Part shown: in pieces, positions 49,514-57,520 of the stretch
Numbering within the stretch: the first letter of the stretch is position 1
Layout: each line of letters begins with the position of its first letter
Source: Erythrobacter sp. ANT-B3C2
Lineage (GTDB): Bacteria; Pseudomonadota; Alphaproteobacteria; Sphingomonadales; Sphingomonadaceae
Assembly (NCBI GenBank): GCA_001683845.1
Contig: LXQI01000008.1
Span: 239,413-299,412, forward strand
Length of the DNA: 60,000 bases
Direction of reading: 5' to 3'
Translations under genes and position numbers: made by a program
Notes under the pieces: model-generated
Told to the model about the DNA's origin: nothing
Seen by the model: only the letters and a program-made list of their open reading frames with translations
Database searches by the model: none

Positions 49514-51928
49514 ATGACCATTTTTAACTCTGGGAGCTCTTTGAGCTTCGGGAGGTCCGGCACGGGGCTGAATGGGGAATCGGCCATCCTTTGCTTCAGC
49601 CACTTGCGTTGGGATTTCGTCTTTCAGCGGCCACAGCAGCTCATGACCCGTTTGGCGCAGGAGCGCCCGGTCGTGTTCTGGGAAGAGCCCGAGTTCGTTC
49701 CAGCGCTGGAGGAGTCCCGCCTGAATGTGCGCCCCTGCCGGCGCAGTGCAGTGGTGGTCGCCACACCGCAATTGCCCAGCGGGCTGGCTCCCCAGCAAGT
49801 TGATGCTGCCTCTCGGGCCTTGCTTGACCAGTTCGTTCTACGCCTCAAGGCTCGCAGGCGCGTGCTTTGGTATTACACGCCGATGATGCTGCCGATCTCA
49901 CGGCACCTGCCGGCCGATTGCGTCGTGTACGACTGCATGGACGAGCTCGCGAACTTCAAGGGAGCGCCGCCTGAACTGCTCGGCCTTGAACGGGAACTGC
50001 TCGAGCGGGCAGATCTCGTGTTTACCGGCGGGTACAGCCTCCACGAAGCCAAGCGCGGCCGCCACCCCGATGTGTATGCGTTTCCATCGAGCGTCGATCG
50101 CCGGCACTTTGAGCGCGCACGTTCCGACCCGTCGGCCCCGCGCGATCAACGGGATCTGCCCAGCCCGAGACTCGGTTTCTATGGGGTGATCGACGAGCGC
50201 ATCGATCTCGAATTGCTGGCAAAGACTGCGGACAGCCGACCCGATTGGGCGATTGTCATGATCGGACCCGTGGTGAAAATTTCAGAGGCCGAACTGCCGC
50301 GGAGAGCCAACATCCATTGCCTCGGCGGGAAGACTTACGACGAGTTGCCGGATTATCTCTCGGGGTGGGATGTCGCCCTGATGCCGTTCGCCATCAATGA
50401 GGCGACCCGCTTCATCAGTCCTACCAAGACCCCTGAATACCTGGCCGGTGGTCGACCAGTGGTTTCAACTCCGATCACCGACGTCATTCGCCAATATGGC
50501 GATCTCGAGGGGGTGAAGATCGGCGAGGGCGCGCAGGGATTTGTGGCCGCGTGCGAACAGGCACTTGCCTTGCCGCGCGAAGGGGCTTGGCTCACGGAAG
50601 CGGACGAACTTCTTGCCCAGAGTGGATGGGACCAGACCGTCGAACGGATGTGGGCGCTGGTCGAGGCGCGCTTGCGGCATGGAAACAAAGTCCAGCCGAT
50701 CGTCCCTTCAGGAAACGGACACGCCCCTCAGCCCACCCATTATGACGTGATGGTGATCGGAGCCGGGTTCGCCGGCAGCGTGATGGCAGAGCGGCTCGCT
50801 TCTAGTGGCAAACGGGTGCTGGTCGTGGACCGTCGCCCACACGTGGCTGGCAATGCCTATGACTGCCTCGACGAAGCGGGCCTGCTGATCCATCAGTACG
50901 GCCCGCATATCTTTCACACCAACTCCGCAGAGATATTTGACTATCTCTCCCGCTTTACCGAATGGCGGCCGTACGAACACAGAGTTCTGGCCAAAGTGGA
51001 CGGTCTGCTGGTTCCCATCCCCATCAACCGGACCACGATCAACAAGCTCTACAGCCTCAACTTGAGGACCGACGCTGAGGCCGAGGCCTTCCTCGCCTCA
51101 CGCGCCGAGCCGGTGCCGGTGATCGAGAGCTCCGAAGACGTCGTGGTCTCGGCTGTCGGCCGGGAACTCTATGAGAAGTTCTTCCGGGGCTACACGCGCA
51201 AGCAGTGGGGGCTTGATCCGTCCGAGCTCGACAAAGCGGTCACTTCGCGCGTGCCGACACGCACCAACACGGACGATCGCTACTTCTCGGACAAGTTCCA
51301 GGCGATGCCGGCCGATGGTTACACCCGCATGTTCGAGCGGATGCTGGATCACCCCAACATCGAGTTGCTGCTGGGTGTTGATTACCAGGAGGCACGCGGC
51401 GCCCATGAGCATGATCACTTGGTCTTCACAGGCCCGATCGACGAATATTTCGGCTACCGCTTCGGCATGCTGCCCTACCGGTCACTTCGCTTCGAGCACG
51501 AGACGTTACAGCAGGAATGGCTGCAGACCGTCGCGGTCGTGAACTATCCAGACGAGGCTGTCCCTTATACCCGGATAACCGAGTATAAGCACCTGACGGG
51601 ACAGAATAGCCGGCAGACCAGCATTACGCGCGAGTACCCCGCCGCCGTGGGTGATCCCTATTATCCGATTCCACGAAGCGAGAACCAGCAGCTGTTCAAG
51701 GCGTACGAGGCGCTTGCCCGTGATGAGCCTGACGTGACTTTCGTCGGGCGGCTCGCGACCTACCGCTACTACAATATGGATCAGATCGTCGGGCAAGCGC
51801 TGGCGACGTTCCGCCGTGTATTCCAGGGCGCTCCTTCGCTCGACGTGGAGGTACCGTTCAAGAAATCGCCTGCTGCTGAGCCAAACGCTTGGCGAAGTCA
51901 GTCCAGGTCAGCGCAACGCCACTGCTGA
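49514..51928 (+). CDS. glf: Fusion of glycosyltransferase and UDP-galactopyranose mutase
   Basis: An 804-residue two-domain enzyme. Residues about 25-390 form a GT-B glycosyltransferase: CFSHLRWDFVFQRPQQLMTR at the start and SPTKTPEYLAGGRPVVSTP in the sugar-nucleotide region. A short linker (about 391-409) leads to a full mutase: DVMVIGAGFAGSVMAERLAS (FAD), DRRPHVAGNAYD, YGPHIFHTN, GYTRKQWGLDP and YFGYRFGMLPYRSLRFEHE. The mutase makes UDP-galactofuranose; the fused transferase may use that donor or act in the same polysaccharide. An AT-rich stretch at 49421-49513 likely holds its promoter. Followed by a glycosidase gene. Confidence 0.93.
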   Translation: MTIFNSGSSLSFGRSGTGLNGESAILCFSHLRWDFVFQRPQQLMTRLAQERPVVFWEEPEFVPALEESRLNVRPCRRSAVVVATPQLPSGLAPQQVDAASRALLDQFVLRLKARRRVLWYYTPMMLPISRHLPADCVVYDCMDELANFKGAPPELLGLERELLERADLVFTGGYSLHEAKRGRHPDVYAFPSSVDRRHFERARSDPSAPRDQRDLPSPRLGFYGVIDERIDLELLAKTADSRPDWAIVMIGPVVKISEAELPRRANIHCLGGKTYDELPDYLSGWDVALMPFAINEATRFISPTKTPEYLAGGRPVVSTPITDVIRQYGDLEGVKIGEGAQGFVAACEQALALPREGAWLTEADELLAQSGWDQTVERMWALVEARLRHGNKVQPIVPSGNGHAPQPTHYDVMVIGAGFAGSVMAERLASSGKRVLVVDRRPHVAGNAYDCLDEAGLLIHQYGPHIFHTNSAEIFDYLSRFTEWRPYEHRVLAKVDGLLVPIPINRTTINKLYSLNLRTDAEAEAFLASRAEPVPVIESSEDVVVSAVGRELYEKFFRGYTRKQWGLDPSELDKAVTSRVPTRTNTDDRYFSDKFQAMPADGYTRMFERMLDHPNIELLLGVDYQEARGAHEHDHLVFTGPIDEYFGYRFGMLPYRSLRFEHETLQQEWLQTVAVVNYPDEAVPYTRITEYKHLTGQNSRQTSITREYPAAVGDPYYPIPRSENQQLFKAYEALARDEPDVTFVGRLATYRYYNMDQIVGQALATFRRVFQGAPSLDVEVPFKKSPAAEPNAWRSQSRSAQRHC

Positions 51929-52228
51929 GGTGCCAATTGGAGGCTCGCCGTCTATCAGCAGACCGAGCACGTGGCGGTCCGCGCCCCAAGGCGTTCTCGA
52001 CTGTTGTAGAGTGGTCGCGAGGTAGAGCACACTGGACGCGAGAGCCCTCCTCGGCAGCGTAGGACGGAGCTTGACCGTTGAGCTCGAACGCGCGCCTTAA
52101 CCTCTGTCCGATCTTCTTGCGCCTTCGGAACCGAACTGCTCAACGCCCGTTGAAAATGCCATCGTTCAAGCTTGCATTAACTTACATCACGTAAGAGTGG
52201 ATCGTCGTGACGGACGAGGGTGGGTTTT
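51929..52228. other. Intergenic stretch between glf fusion and glycosidase genes
   Basis: About 300 bases without a convincing frame on either strand. The last 70 bases are AT-richer (TTGCATTAACTTACATCACG near 52171-52190), a reasonable place for a glycosidase promoter, but no clean box pair is called. A GAGG site lies near 52216 ahead of the ATG at 52229. Confidence 0.45.
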
Positions 52229-53365
52229 ATGTACAAGTCGGACGATTCTCCGGACGAGGCGGTCGGGCTGAACGCGCTCGATGATCGGTGGTCGCCAGAG
52301 GCAGCTCATAATTGGTATGGACGTCTGCCTTGGCTTGTCGGGTGCAACTTTACACCCTCCTATGCCATCAACCAGCTAGAATTCTGGCAGCAGGACACAT
52401 TCAGCCTGCCCGCAATTGACCGGGAACTTGGATGGGCCGCCGAGCTCGGCATGAACTCGGCGCGGGTCTACCTGCACGACCTGCTTTGGCATCAAGATCC
52501 GCAAGGATTGATCGGGCGAATAAATGCCTATCTCGCGGTGGCATCCAAACACGGCATTCGCACGATGATGGTGCTGTTCGATTCATGCTGGGATCCTGAG
52601 CCGAGGCTCGGACCACAGCGCGATCCGACGCCGGGCGTGCACAACCCTGGCTGGGTGCAATCACCCGGCATCTCGGCCTTGTCTAATCCGTCACAGCATT
52701 CCCGCTTGCGCGATTATGTCACGGGCGTCGTGTCGGGATTCAAGGACGACGATCGCGTGCTCGCCTGGGATATTTGGAACGAGCCGGACAACGGGCCCCA
52801 GGTGTCACTGTGCGACGCCACGGTGCTGGCCGCAAAAGCCGCGCTCGTTTCCCCGCTTCTGGCGCAAGCCTTCCAATGGGCCCGGGCGGCCGGGCCGACG
52901 CAGCCGCTGACAAGCGCCGTTTGGTTGGGGAACTGGTCGGCTCCCCATCGACTCACCGAAATACAGCGCATCCAGCTCTCCAACTCTGACGTGATTTCGT
53001 TTCACAGCTACGAAAAGCCGTACAAGTTCGCTCGCCGGATTAAGTGGCTGAGAAGCTTCGGCAGACCGCTGCTATGCACCGAGTACATGGCGCGTGCGGT
53101 GGGCAGCACCTTCCAGTCGATCTTACCGCACGCCAAGGAACATCGCGTTGCGGCCTTCCATTGGGGGCTGGTGCGGGGGCGGACCCAGACTCACTTCGCT
53201 TGGGACCCCCGTGACAACCCTCACATCGAGCGCGGGGCCAAGCCGTGGTTCCATGATATTCTCCATGCCGACGGCTCGCCGTACTGTGCAGAAGAGGCGG
53301 CGTTCTTGCGGCAGATCACGGGGAAGTTGGCACTGCCGGACAAAGCTGTCGGGAAGCTTCCCTGA
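52229..53365 (+). CDS. Clan GH-A glycosidase, GH5-like
   Basis: A 378-residue single-domain (beta/alpha)8 glycosidase. The acid/base is expected at Glu185 in AWDIWNEPDNGP and the nucleophile at Glu285 in PLLCTEYMAR, the right spacing for clan GH-A. Other marks are NSARVYLHDLLW and SFHSYEKP. No signal peptide is visible, so it may be cytoplasmic or use another route. A GTG at 52220 is an alternative start. Being next to the Glf fusion suggests work on the same polysaccharide or glycolipid; substrate (mannan, glucan, galactan) cannot be told. Confidence 0.85.
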   Translation: MYKSDDSPDEAVGLNALDDRWSPEAAHNWYGRLPWLVGCNFTPSYAINQLEFWQQDTFSLPAIDRELGWAAELGMNSARVYLHDLLWHQDPQGLIGRINAYLAVASKHGIRTMMVLFDSCWDPEPRLGPQRDPTPGVHNPGWVQSPGISALSNPSQHSRLRDYVTGVVSGFKDDDRVLAWDIWNEPDNGPQVSLCDATVLAAKAALVSPLLAQAFQWARAAGPTQPLTSAVWLGNWSAPHRLTEIQRIQLSNSDVISFHSYEKPYKFARRIKWLRSFGRPLLCTEYMARAVGSTFQSILPHAKEHRVAAFHWGLVRGRTQTHFAWDPRDNPHIERGAKPWFHDILHADGSPYCAEEAAFLRQITGKLALPDKAVGKLP

Positions 53366-53374
53366 AGGCGACGC

Positions 53375-53602
53375 ATGGTTGACCCCGAACCGGGCTGGCC
53401 GAAGGAATACAAGACTTATGAGGCCGGATTTCAAGGCATAGTCGCACAAACCGATGGTCTGCCCGAGGAAGTCGTCGTGCAGTTCTGCGGCAAGGGCGAA
53501 TGGTCGTCTTTCAACCTCCCTCCTCGATGGTGGAAGCTTTCCGGTCGGCAGGCGACCATTGCAGATGGGAAAATCGCTTGGCTCGATGATCTGCCCGATT
53601 GA
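53375..53602 (+). CDS. Small conserved-looking hypothetical protein
   Basis: A 75-residue soluble protein, acidic and Trp-rich: GWPKEYKTYEAGFQGIV, VVVQFCGKGEWSSFNLPPRW and ADGKIAWLDDLPD. No family recognised. The start is nine bases after the glycosidase stop and in the same direction, so translational coupling is likely. It reads as a compact beta-rich domain. Confidence 0.55.
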   Translation: MVDPEPGWPKEYKTYEAGFQGIVAQTDGLPEEVVVQFCGKGEWSSFNLPPRWWKLSGRQATIADGKIAWLDDLPD

Positions 53603-53630
53603 CCAAAGATAAACAGCTAAACCTCGCACC

Positions 53631-53690
53631 GTGAGTTCAAGCCTCAGAGCCCTGGCGGATCCAACCCGGCGGCGAGTGCTGCAACTGTAG
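53631..53690 (+). pseudogene. ArsR-family regulator N-terminal remnant
   Basis: From a GTG at 53631 the frame reads SSSLRALADPTRRRVLQL and then stops at TAG (53688-53690). LRALADPTRRRVLQL is the hallmark first helix of ArsR/SmtB winged-helix regulators. Nothing of the recognition helix follows in any frame I could read. Too short for the length filter of ordinary gene calling; clearly a stump. Confidence 0.65.
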
Positions 53691-54249
53691 CAAAATGGAC
53701 CCAAGAGCGCCGATGGGCTCACTACCTGGCAGCTTGTGTAATGCCCAGCTCACGTTGGATGGTCGCGCGACTGCCGGGCCGGCGACGGCCCTGCCCATTC
53801 GACGAGCGCCGTCTGAAAACCCACGGCTACGAGTCTCGATTGCGTTCGATGAGCAAAGAACCCGCGGGCAGCACTGTCATCTGCGGCTTACACCCGCCGC
53901 TAAGCTGTCGATTTTGCTAGCACTAAAATTGTCAGGGTTTACAGCATAAGGCGAAGAAAATTCCGGAAAACAAAAGCTTGGTAAGCGTCTGCTCTGCCAT
54001 TTGCGCTACACCACGCAACATGCTTGGCTTACCTGACGTTCTTAAGGTGGCTACCAAGCTGGTCTGCAGGATGAATGACGTCCCGCCCGAAACGAGTGCA
54101 CATGCCAGATTCGAGCGCGCACGGTCGCAGCGATGGTTCTCACCAGCTCCGCTCGATGTGGGTCGTTACTAGACCCGCAGGGGACCAGACCGCGCCGTTG
54201 AGATACCATCCCGTGAAACTTTGGCACCTGCCACCCGGCCCCTGCAAGT
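53691..54249. other. Gene-poor right end of the accessory region
   Basis: About 560 bases after the ArsR stump. A plus-strand frame (53695-53949) shows no family resemblance. The section 53860-53975 is markedly AT-richer (for example TTTTGCTAGCACTAAAATTG). It contains the tRNA-Gly-like remnant at 53974-54026. The rest, to the end of the efflux permease gene, holds nothing I can support. Confidence 0.5.
53974..54026 (-). repeat. Decayed copy of the tRNA-Gly 5' half (right candidate attachment site)
   Basis: Read on the minus strand it gives GGTGTAGCGCAAATGGCAGA followed by GCAGACGCTTACCAAGCTT, aligning to tRNA-Gly from its upstream flank through the D arm to the anticodon arm with several changes, including ACC in place of the CCC anticodon. 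There is no 3' half. Same orientation as the intact tRNA at 45.4 kb. Confidence 0.75.
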
Positions 54250-55449
54250 TCATTCATGGCGAAGGGCTTCAATGGGATCGAGCTTCGAGGCACGCCGTGC
54301 CGGATAGTAGCCGAACAGAATGCCCAGCACGGCCGAAAACAGGAAGCTCAGCACGTTGATCGTCGGGTCGAAGACGAACGGCACATCCAGCAGCCCCGCG
54401 AGGCCCGTGGACAGCAGCAGGGCGAAGCCGATGCCGATCAGGCCGCCGAAACAGCACAGCACCACTGCCTCGGTCAAGAATTGCAGCTGTACCTCCCGGG
54501 CGAGCGCGCCGATCGCCAGGCGAATGCCAATCTCCCGCGTACGCTCGGTCACCGACACCAGCATGATGTTCATGATCCCGATGCCGCCCACCAGCAGGCT
54601 GATCGCCGCGATGGCGGCAACCATCGCGGTCAGCGCACCGGTCGCCGCCGAGACCGCATCGTTCACTTGCGCGGTATCGATGATGTTGAAATCGTTGTCC
54701 CGCCCGGGCTGCAGCAGCCGCCGCTCCCGCAACAGGTCGATCAGCGAGGCTTGGATCAGGCCACTGTCGTAAGCCGCTTCGTACTTGACGACAAAATATT
54801 GGATGTCGTCACTGCCGGTGAACCGCCGCTGCACCGTCTTCAGAGGCATGATCACCACATCGTCGGGGTCCTGACCGCCGCCGCCAGCCGATCCGCGTTC
54901 CTCCAGCACGCCGATGACCGTGCACACCACGCTATTCAGACGCAATTGTTCTCCCAGCGGCGTGACGCCGGGGACGAAGATCGCCTCCCGCACCTTGGGA
55001 CCGATCAAACATAGGTTGCGCCCGGCGATTTCCTCCTGCGGGGTGAACGGGCGTCCTTCCACCAGCTCGATCGACTGCGCTGTCAGAAAGTCGCTGTTGG
55101 CGCCCTGCACCCCGGTTTGCCAATACTGGCCGTTGTAGAAGGCCGTGGCACTGGAGTTGACCGACCCTGCCGCCCGAGTGACCCCGGCAATCTGGTTGCG
55201 CACTGCCTCGACATCCGCTGCGTCGAACGGCGCCGGGGCCCTCTGGTCGACGGTCACGGGAAAGATGATGAAGACATTGGAGCCGAGCGAGGAAATCTCC
55301 TCACTGATTGAGGCGGTCACCCCGCGCCCCAACGTGACCATGGTGATCACCGCCGCAACGCCGATGATGATGCCCAGCGTCGTCAGGAACGAGCGCAGCA
55401 GATGCCGGCGGATCTCTCGCAGCGAGATCAGCAGCGTCGTGCCGAACAT
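54250..55449 (-). CDS. MacB-type ABC transporter permease
   Basis: A 399-residue FtsX/MacB-type permease. A first helix (SFLTTLGIIIGVAAVITMVT near residue 19) is followed by a large periplasmic MacB-PCD domain (about residues 45-260). Three helices then close the protein, with the coupling motif SVTERTREIGIRLAIGA. It carries no ATPase domain, so the ATPase is a separate gene. The start at 55449 overlaps the ATPase stop by one base (TGATG). Confidence 0.93.
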   Translation of the reverse strand: MFGTTLLISLREIRRHLLRSFLTTLGIIIGVAAVITMVTLGRGVTASISEEISSLGSNVFIIFPVTVDQRAPAPFDAADVEAVRNQIAGVTRAAGSVNSSATAFYNGQYWQTGVQGANSDFLTAQSIELVEGRPFTPQEEIAGRNLCLIGPKVREAIFVPGVTPLGEQLRLNSVVCTVIGVLEERGSAGGGGQDPDDVVIMPLKTVQRRFTGSDDIQYFVVKYEAAYDSGLIQASLIDLLRERRLLQPGRDNDFNIIDTAQVNDAVSAATGALTAMVAAIAAISLLVGGIGIMNIMLVSVTERTREIGIRLAIGALAREVQLQFLTEAVVLCCFGGLIGIGFALLLSTGLAGLLDVPFVFDPTINVLSFLFSAVLGILFGYYPARRASKLDPIEALRHE

Positions 55450-56165
55450 CAGGCGATGCTTCGCTCGGCGGCCCGCACTCCGCGCTCGATGCGGTTGACC
55501 AGCCCGTCGCGAAAATGGACGATGGTGCGCGCGAACGCGGCCATTTCCGCCTCGTGCGTCACCATCAGAATGGTGATGCCGGTGGCGTTGAGGCGGGTGA
55601 GCAGTTCCATGATTTCGATCGAGCGCTCGGTATCCAGATTGCCGGTCGGCTCGTCCGCCAGCAGCACGTCCGGCTGGGTGACGAGCGCGCGGGCGATGGC
55701 GACACGCTGCTGCTGCCCGCCCGACAGTTCGGCCGGCGAATGGCCGGCCCAGGGCGCCAACCCGACCTGGTCCAGCGCATTCATCGCAGCCGCGCGGCGC
55801 ACCGCCTTCTTCTCGCCGCGATAGACCAGCGGCAGCTCGACATTCTCCAGCGCCGTGGTGCGCGCCAGCAGGTTGAAGCCCTGGAACACGAAGCCAAGGT
55901 ACCGCCGCCGCAGCAGCGAGCGCTGGTCGCGGTCGAGCGCCTGCACCTCGACCCCGCGAAAGCGGAATACCCCCGAGGTCGGCACGTCGAGACAGCCCAG
56001 GATGTTCATGGTCGTCGATTTGCCCGAACCGGATGGCCCCATGACTGCGACGAAATCGCCCGCTTCGATGGTCAGGTCGATGCCCTTCAGCGCCTGGAAC
56101 GCCGCCGCGCCGTTGCCGAAGATCTTGGTGATCTCCTGTAGCTCGATGAGGGGCAGAACGCTCAT
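55449..56165 (-). CDS. MacB-type ABC transporter ATPase
   Basis: A 238-residue ATPase of the LolD/MacB class. The Walker A motif is MGPSGSGKSTTMNILGCLD near residue 43. The Q-loop lies in YLGFVFQGFNLL, the signature is LSGGQQQRVAIARALV, and the Walker B is DVLLADEPTGNLDT. It energises the permease encoded next; stop-start overlaps on both sides show strict coupling. The partner fusion protein precedes it by an ATGA overlap. Confidence 0.95.
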   Translation of the reverse strand: MSVLPLIELQEITKIFGNGAAAFQALKGIDLTIEAGDFVAVMGPSGSGKSTTMNILGCLDVPTSGVFRFRGVEVQALDRDQRSLLRRRYLGFVFQGFNLLARTTALENVELPLVYRGEKKAVRRAAAMNALDQVGLAPWAGHSPAELSGGQQQRVAIARALVTQPDVLLADEPTGNLDTERSIEIMELLTRLNATGITILMVTHEAEMAAFARTIVHFRDGLVNRIERGVRAAERSIA

Positions 56166-57520
56166 TCGGGCTCCGCACCTATGCCGGTGACGACGCGCAT
56201 GCCGGGCCTGAGCGCGTCCGAGGTGACGGCCGTCAGCCGTCCATCGCTCTGTCCGGTGATCACTGGAATGGCACGCAGGGTGCCGTCCTTCTGCAGCACA
56301 TGCACCCGCTGGCGGCTCCCCGCGCCGATCGTCGCCTGCTGATCCTGCTGCTGCAGTCCGATCTCCGGGTTGAGCACGTTGCCACCCCCCTCATCGTCCT
56401 CGGCCCCCGGGTCGAACCGCAGTGCGCTGTTGGGGACGAGCAGCCGAGGCCCGGTGCTATCCGTGGCGATTGTTGCGCTGGCGGTCATGCCCGGGCGCAG
56501 CAGCCCGCCCGGATTGACCACCGAGAGGCGCGCTTCGTAGCTGACCACCGAGTTCGCCTGCCCGCCTGCGCCGGTCTGCCCGGTCCCGGTTGCATTGGCG
56601 GTATTGCTCGAAGCAAGATCGATGCGGGTCACTTGCGCCGGGAAGCGCCGGCCCGGATAGGCATCGACCACGAAGCTGGCCCGCTGCCCGGGTTCGACCT
56701 GCCCCACATCGGCCTCGTCGATCGCCACGCGCAGCTGCATGGTCGAGAGATCCTCGGCGAGCACGAACAGCGTCGGTGTGTTGAACGAGGCGGCGACCGT
56801 CTGCCCCGGCTCCACCCGGCGGGCGAGAACCACGCCCGAAACCGGCGAGCGGATCACCGCCCGGTTGCGCGCGGTCACGCTGGAAGACAGTGCGGCGCGG
56901 GCGGAGGAGACGTTGGCCTGCGCCGAGGCGATTGCCGCCCTTCCACGCTGGACGTTGGCCTGGGCAGTCTCCAGCTCGGTCTCGGACGGCACCCGTCCGC
57001 CTGATAGCCGGCGAACCTCGCGCAGCCGTTCGAGCTGAGCGCTGTCGACATCCAGCGTCGCCTGCGCCTGTGCGACCGAGGCGCGCGCGGCATTGAGGTT
57101 CGCCTGAGCCTGGGTGATCTGGTCTTCGATCACTTCGGTGTTGATCCGCACCAGCACCTGCCCCTGGGCGACCTGATCGTTGACATCGACCAGCACGCGC
57201 TCGATCCGGCCGGACACCTCCGAGCCGACCTCGACCTGATTGGTCGGCCGCAGATTGCCGGTCGCCGTGACGGTCAGGTCGAGCGAGCGGCGCACTACCG
57301 GCTCGGTGATGTAGTCGGGCTGCTCGTCACCGCCGGAGAACACCGCGAACCAGAGGAACACTGCCAGCACGATGAGCGCCGGGATCCAGTACTTGGCCCA
57401 GCGCCGCCAGCGCGGCCTGGCGTGCGTGCCGAGAAACGCCTCCACTGATTGCGGCTGCTCGCCCCCCTCCCGAGCAAGGCTTTCCGCCTGCCGTAGCGGC
57501 ACCGAGGAGGGGTCGTTCAT
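56162..57520 (-). CDS. MacA-type membrane fusion protein (HlyD family)
   Basis: A 452-residue periplasmic adaptor. An N-terminal cytoplasmic stretch leads to one helix (YWIPALIVLAVFLWFAVFSG near residue 44). The hairpin is split-lipoyl (VEVGSEVSGRIERVLVDVND and SPVSGVVLARRVEPGQTV) around a long coiled coil of about residues 130-210 (ARASVAQAQATLDVDSAQLE). A beta-barrel domain follows. It bridges the ABC permease to the outer-membrane factor encoded upstream, overlapping it by four bases. Confidence 0.93.
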   Translation of the reverse strand: MNDPSSVPLRQAESLAREGGEQPQSVEAFLGTHARPRWRRWAKYWIPALIVLAVFLWFAVFSGGDEQPDYITEPVVRRSLDLTVTATGNLRPTNQVEVGSEVSGRIERVLVDVNDQVAQGQVLVRINTEVIEDQITQAQANLNAARASVAQAQATLDVDSAQLERLREVRRLSGGRVPSETELETAQANVQRGRAAIASAQANVSSARAALSSSVTARNRAVIRSPVSGVVLARRVEPGQTVAASFNTPTLFVLAEDLSTMQLRVAIDEADVGQVEPGQRASFVVDAYPGRRFPAQVTRIDLASSNTANATGTGQTGAGGQANSVVSYEARLSVVNPGGLLRPGMTASATIATDSTGPRLLVPNSALRFDPGAEDDEGGGNVLNPEIGLQQQDQQATIGAGSRQRVHVLQKDGTLRAIPVITGQSDGRLTAVTSDALRPGMRVVTGIGAEPE

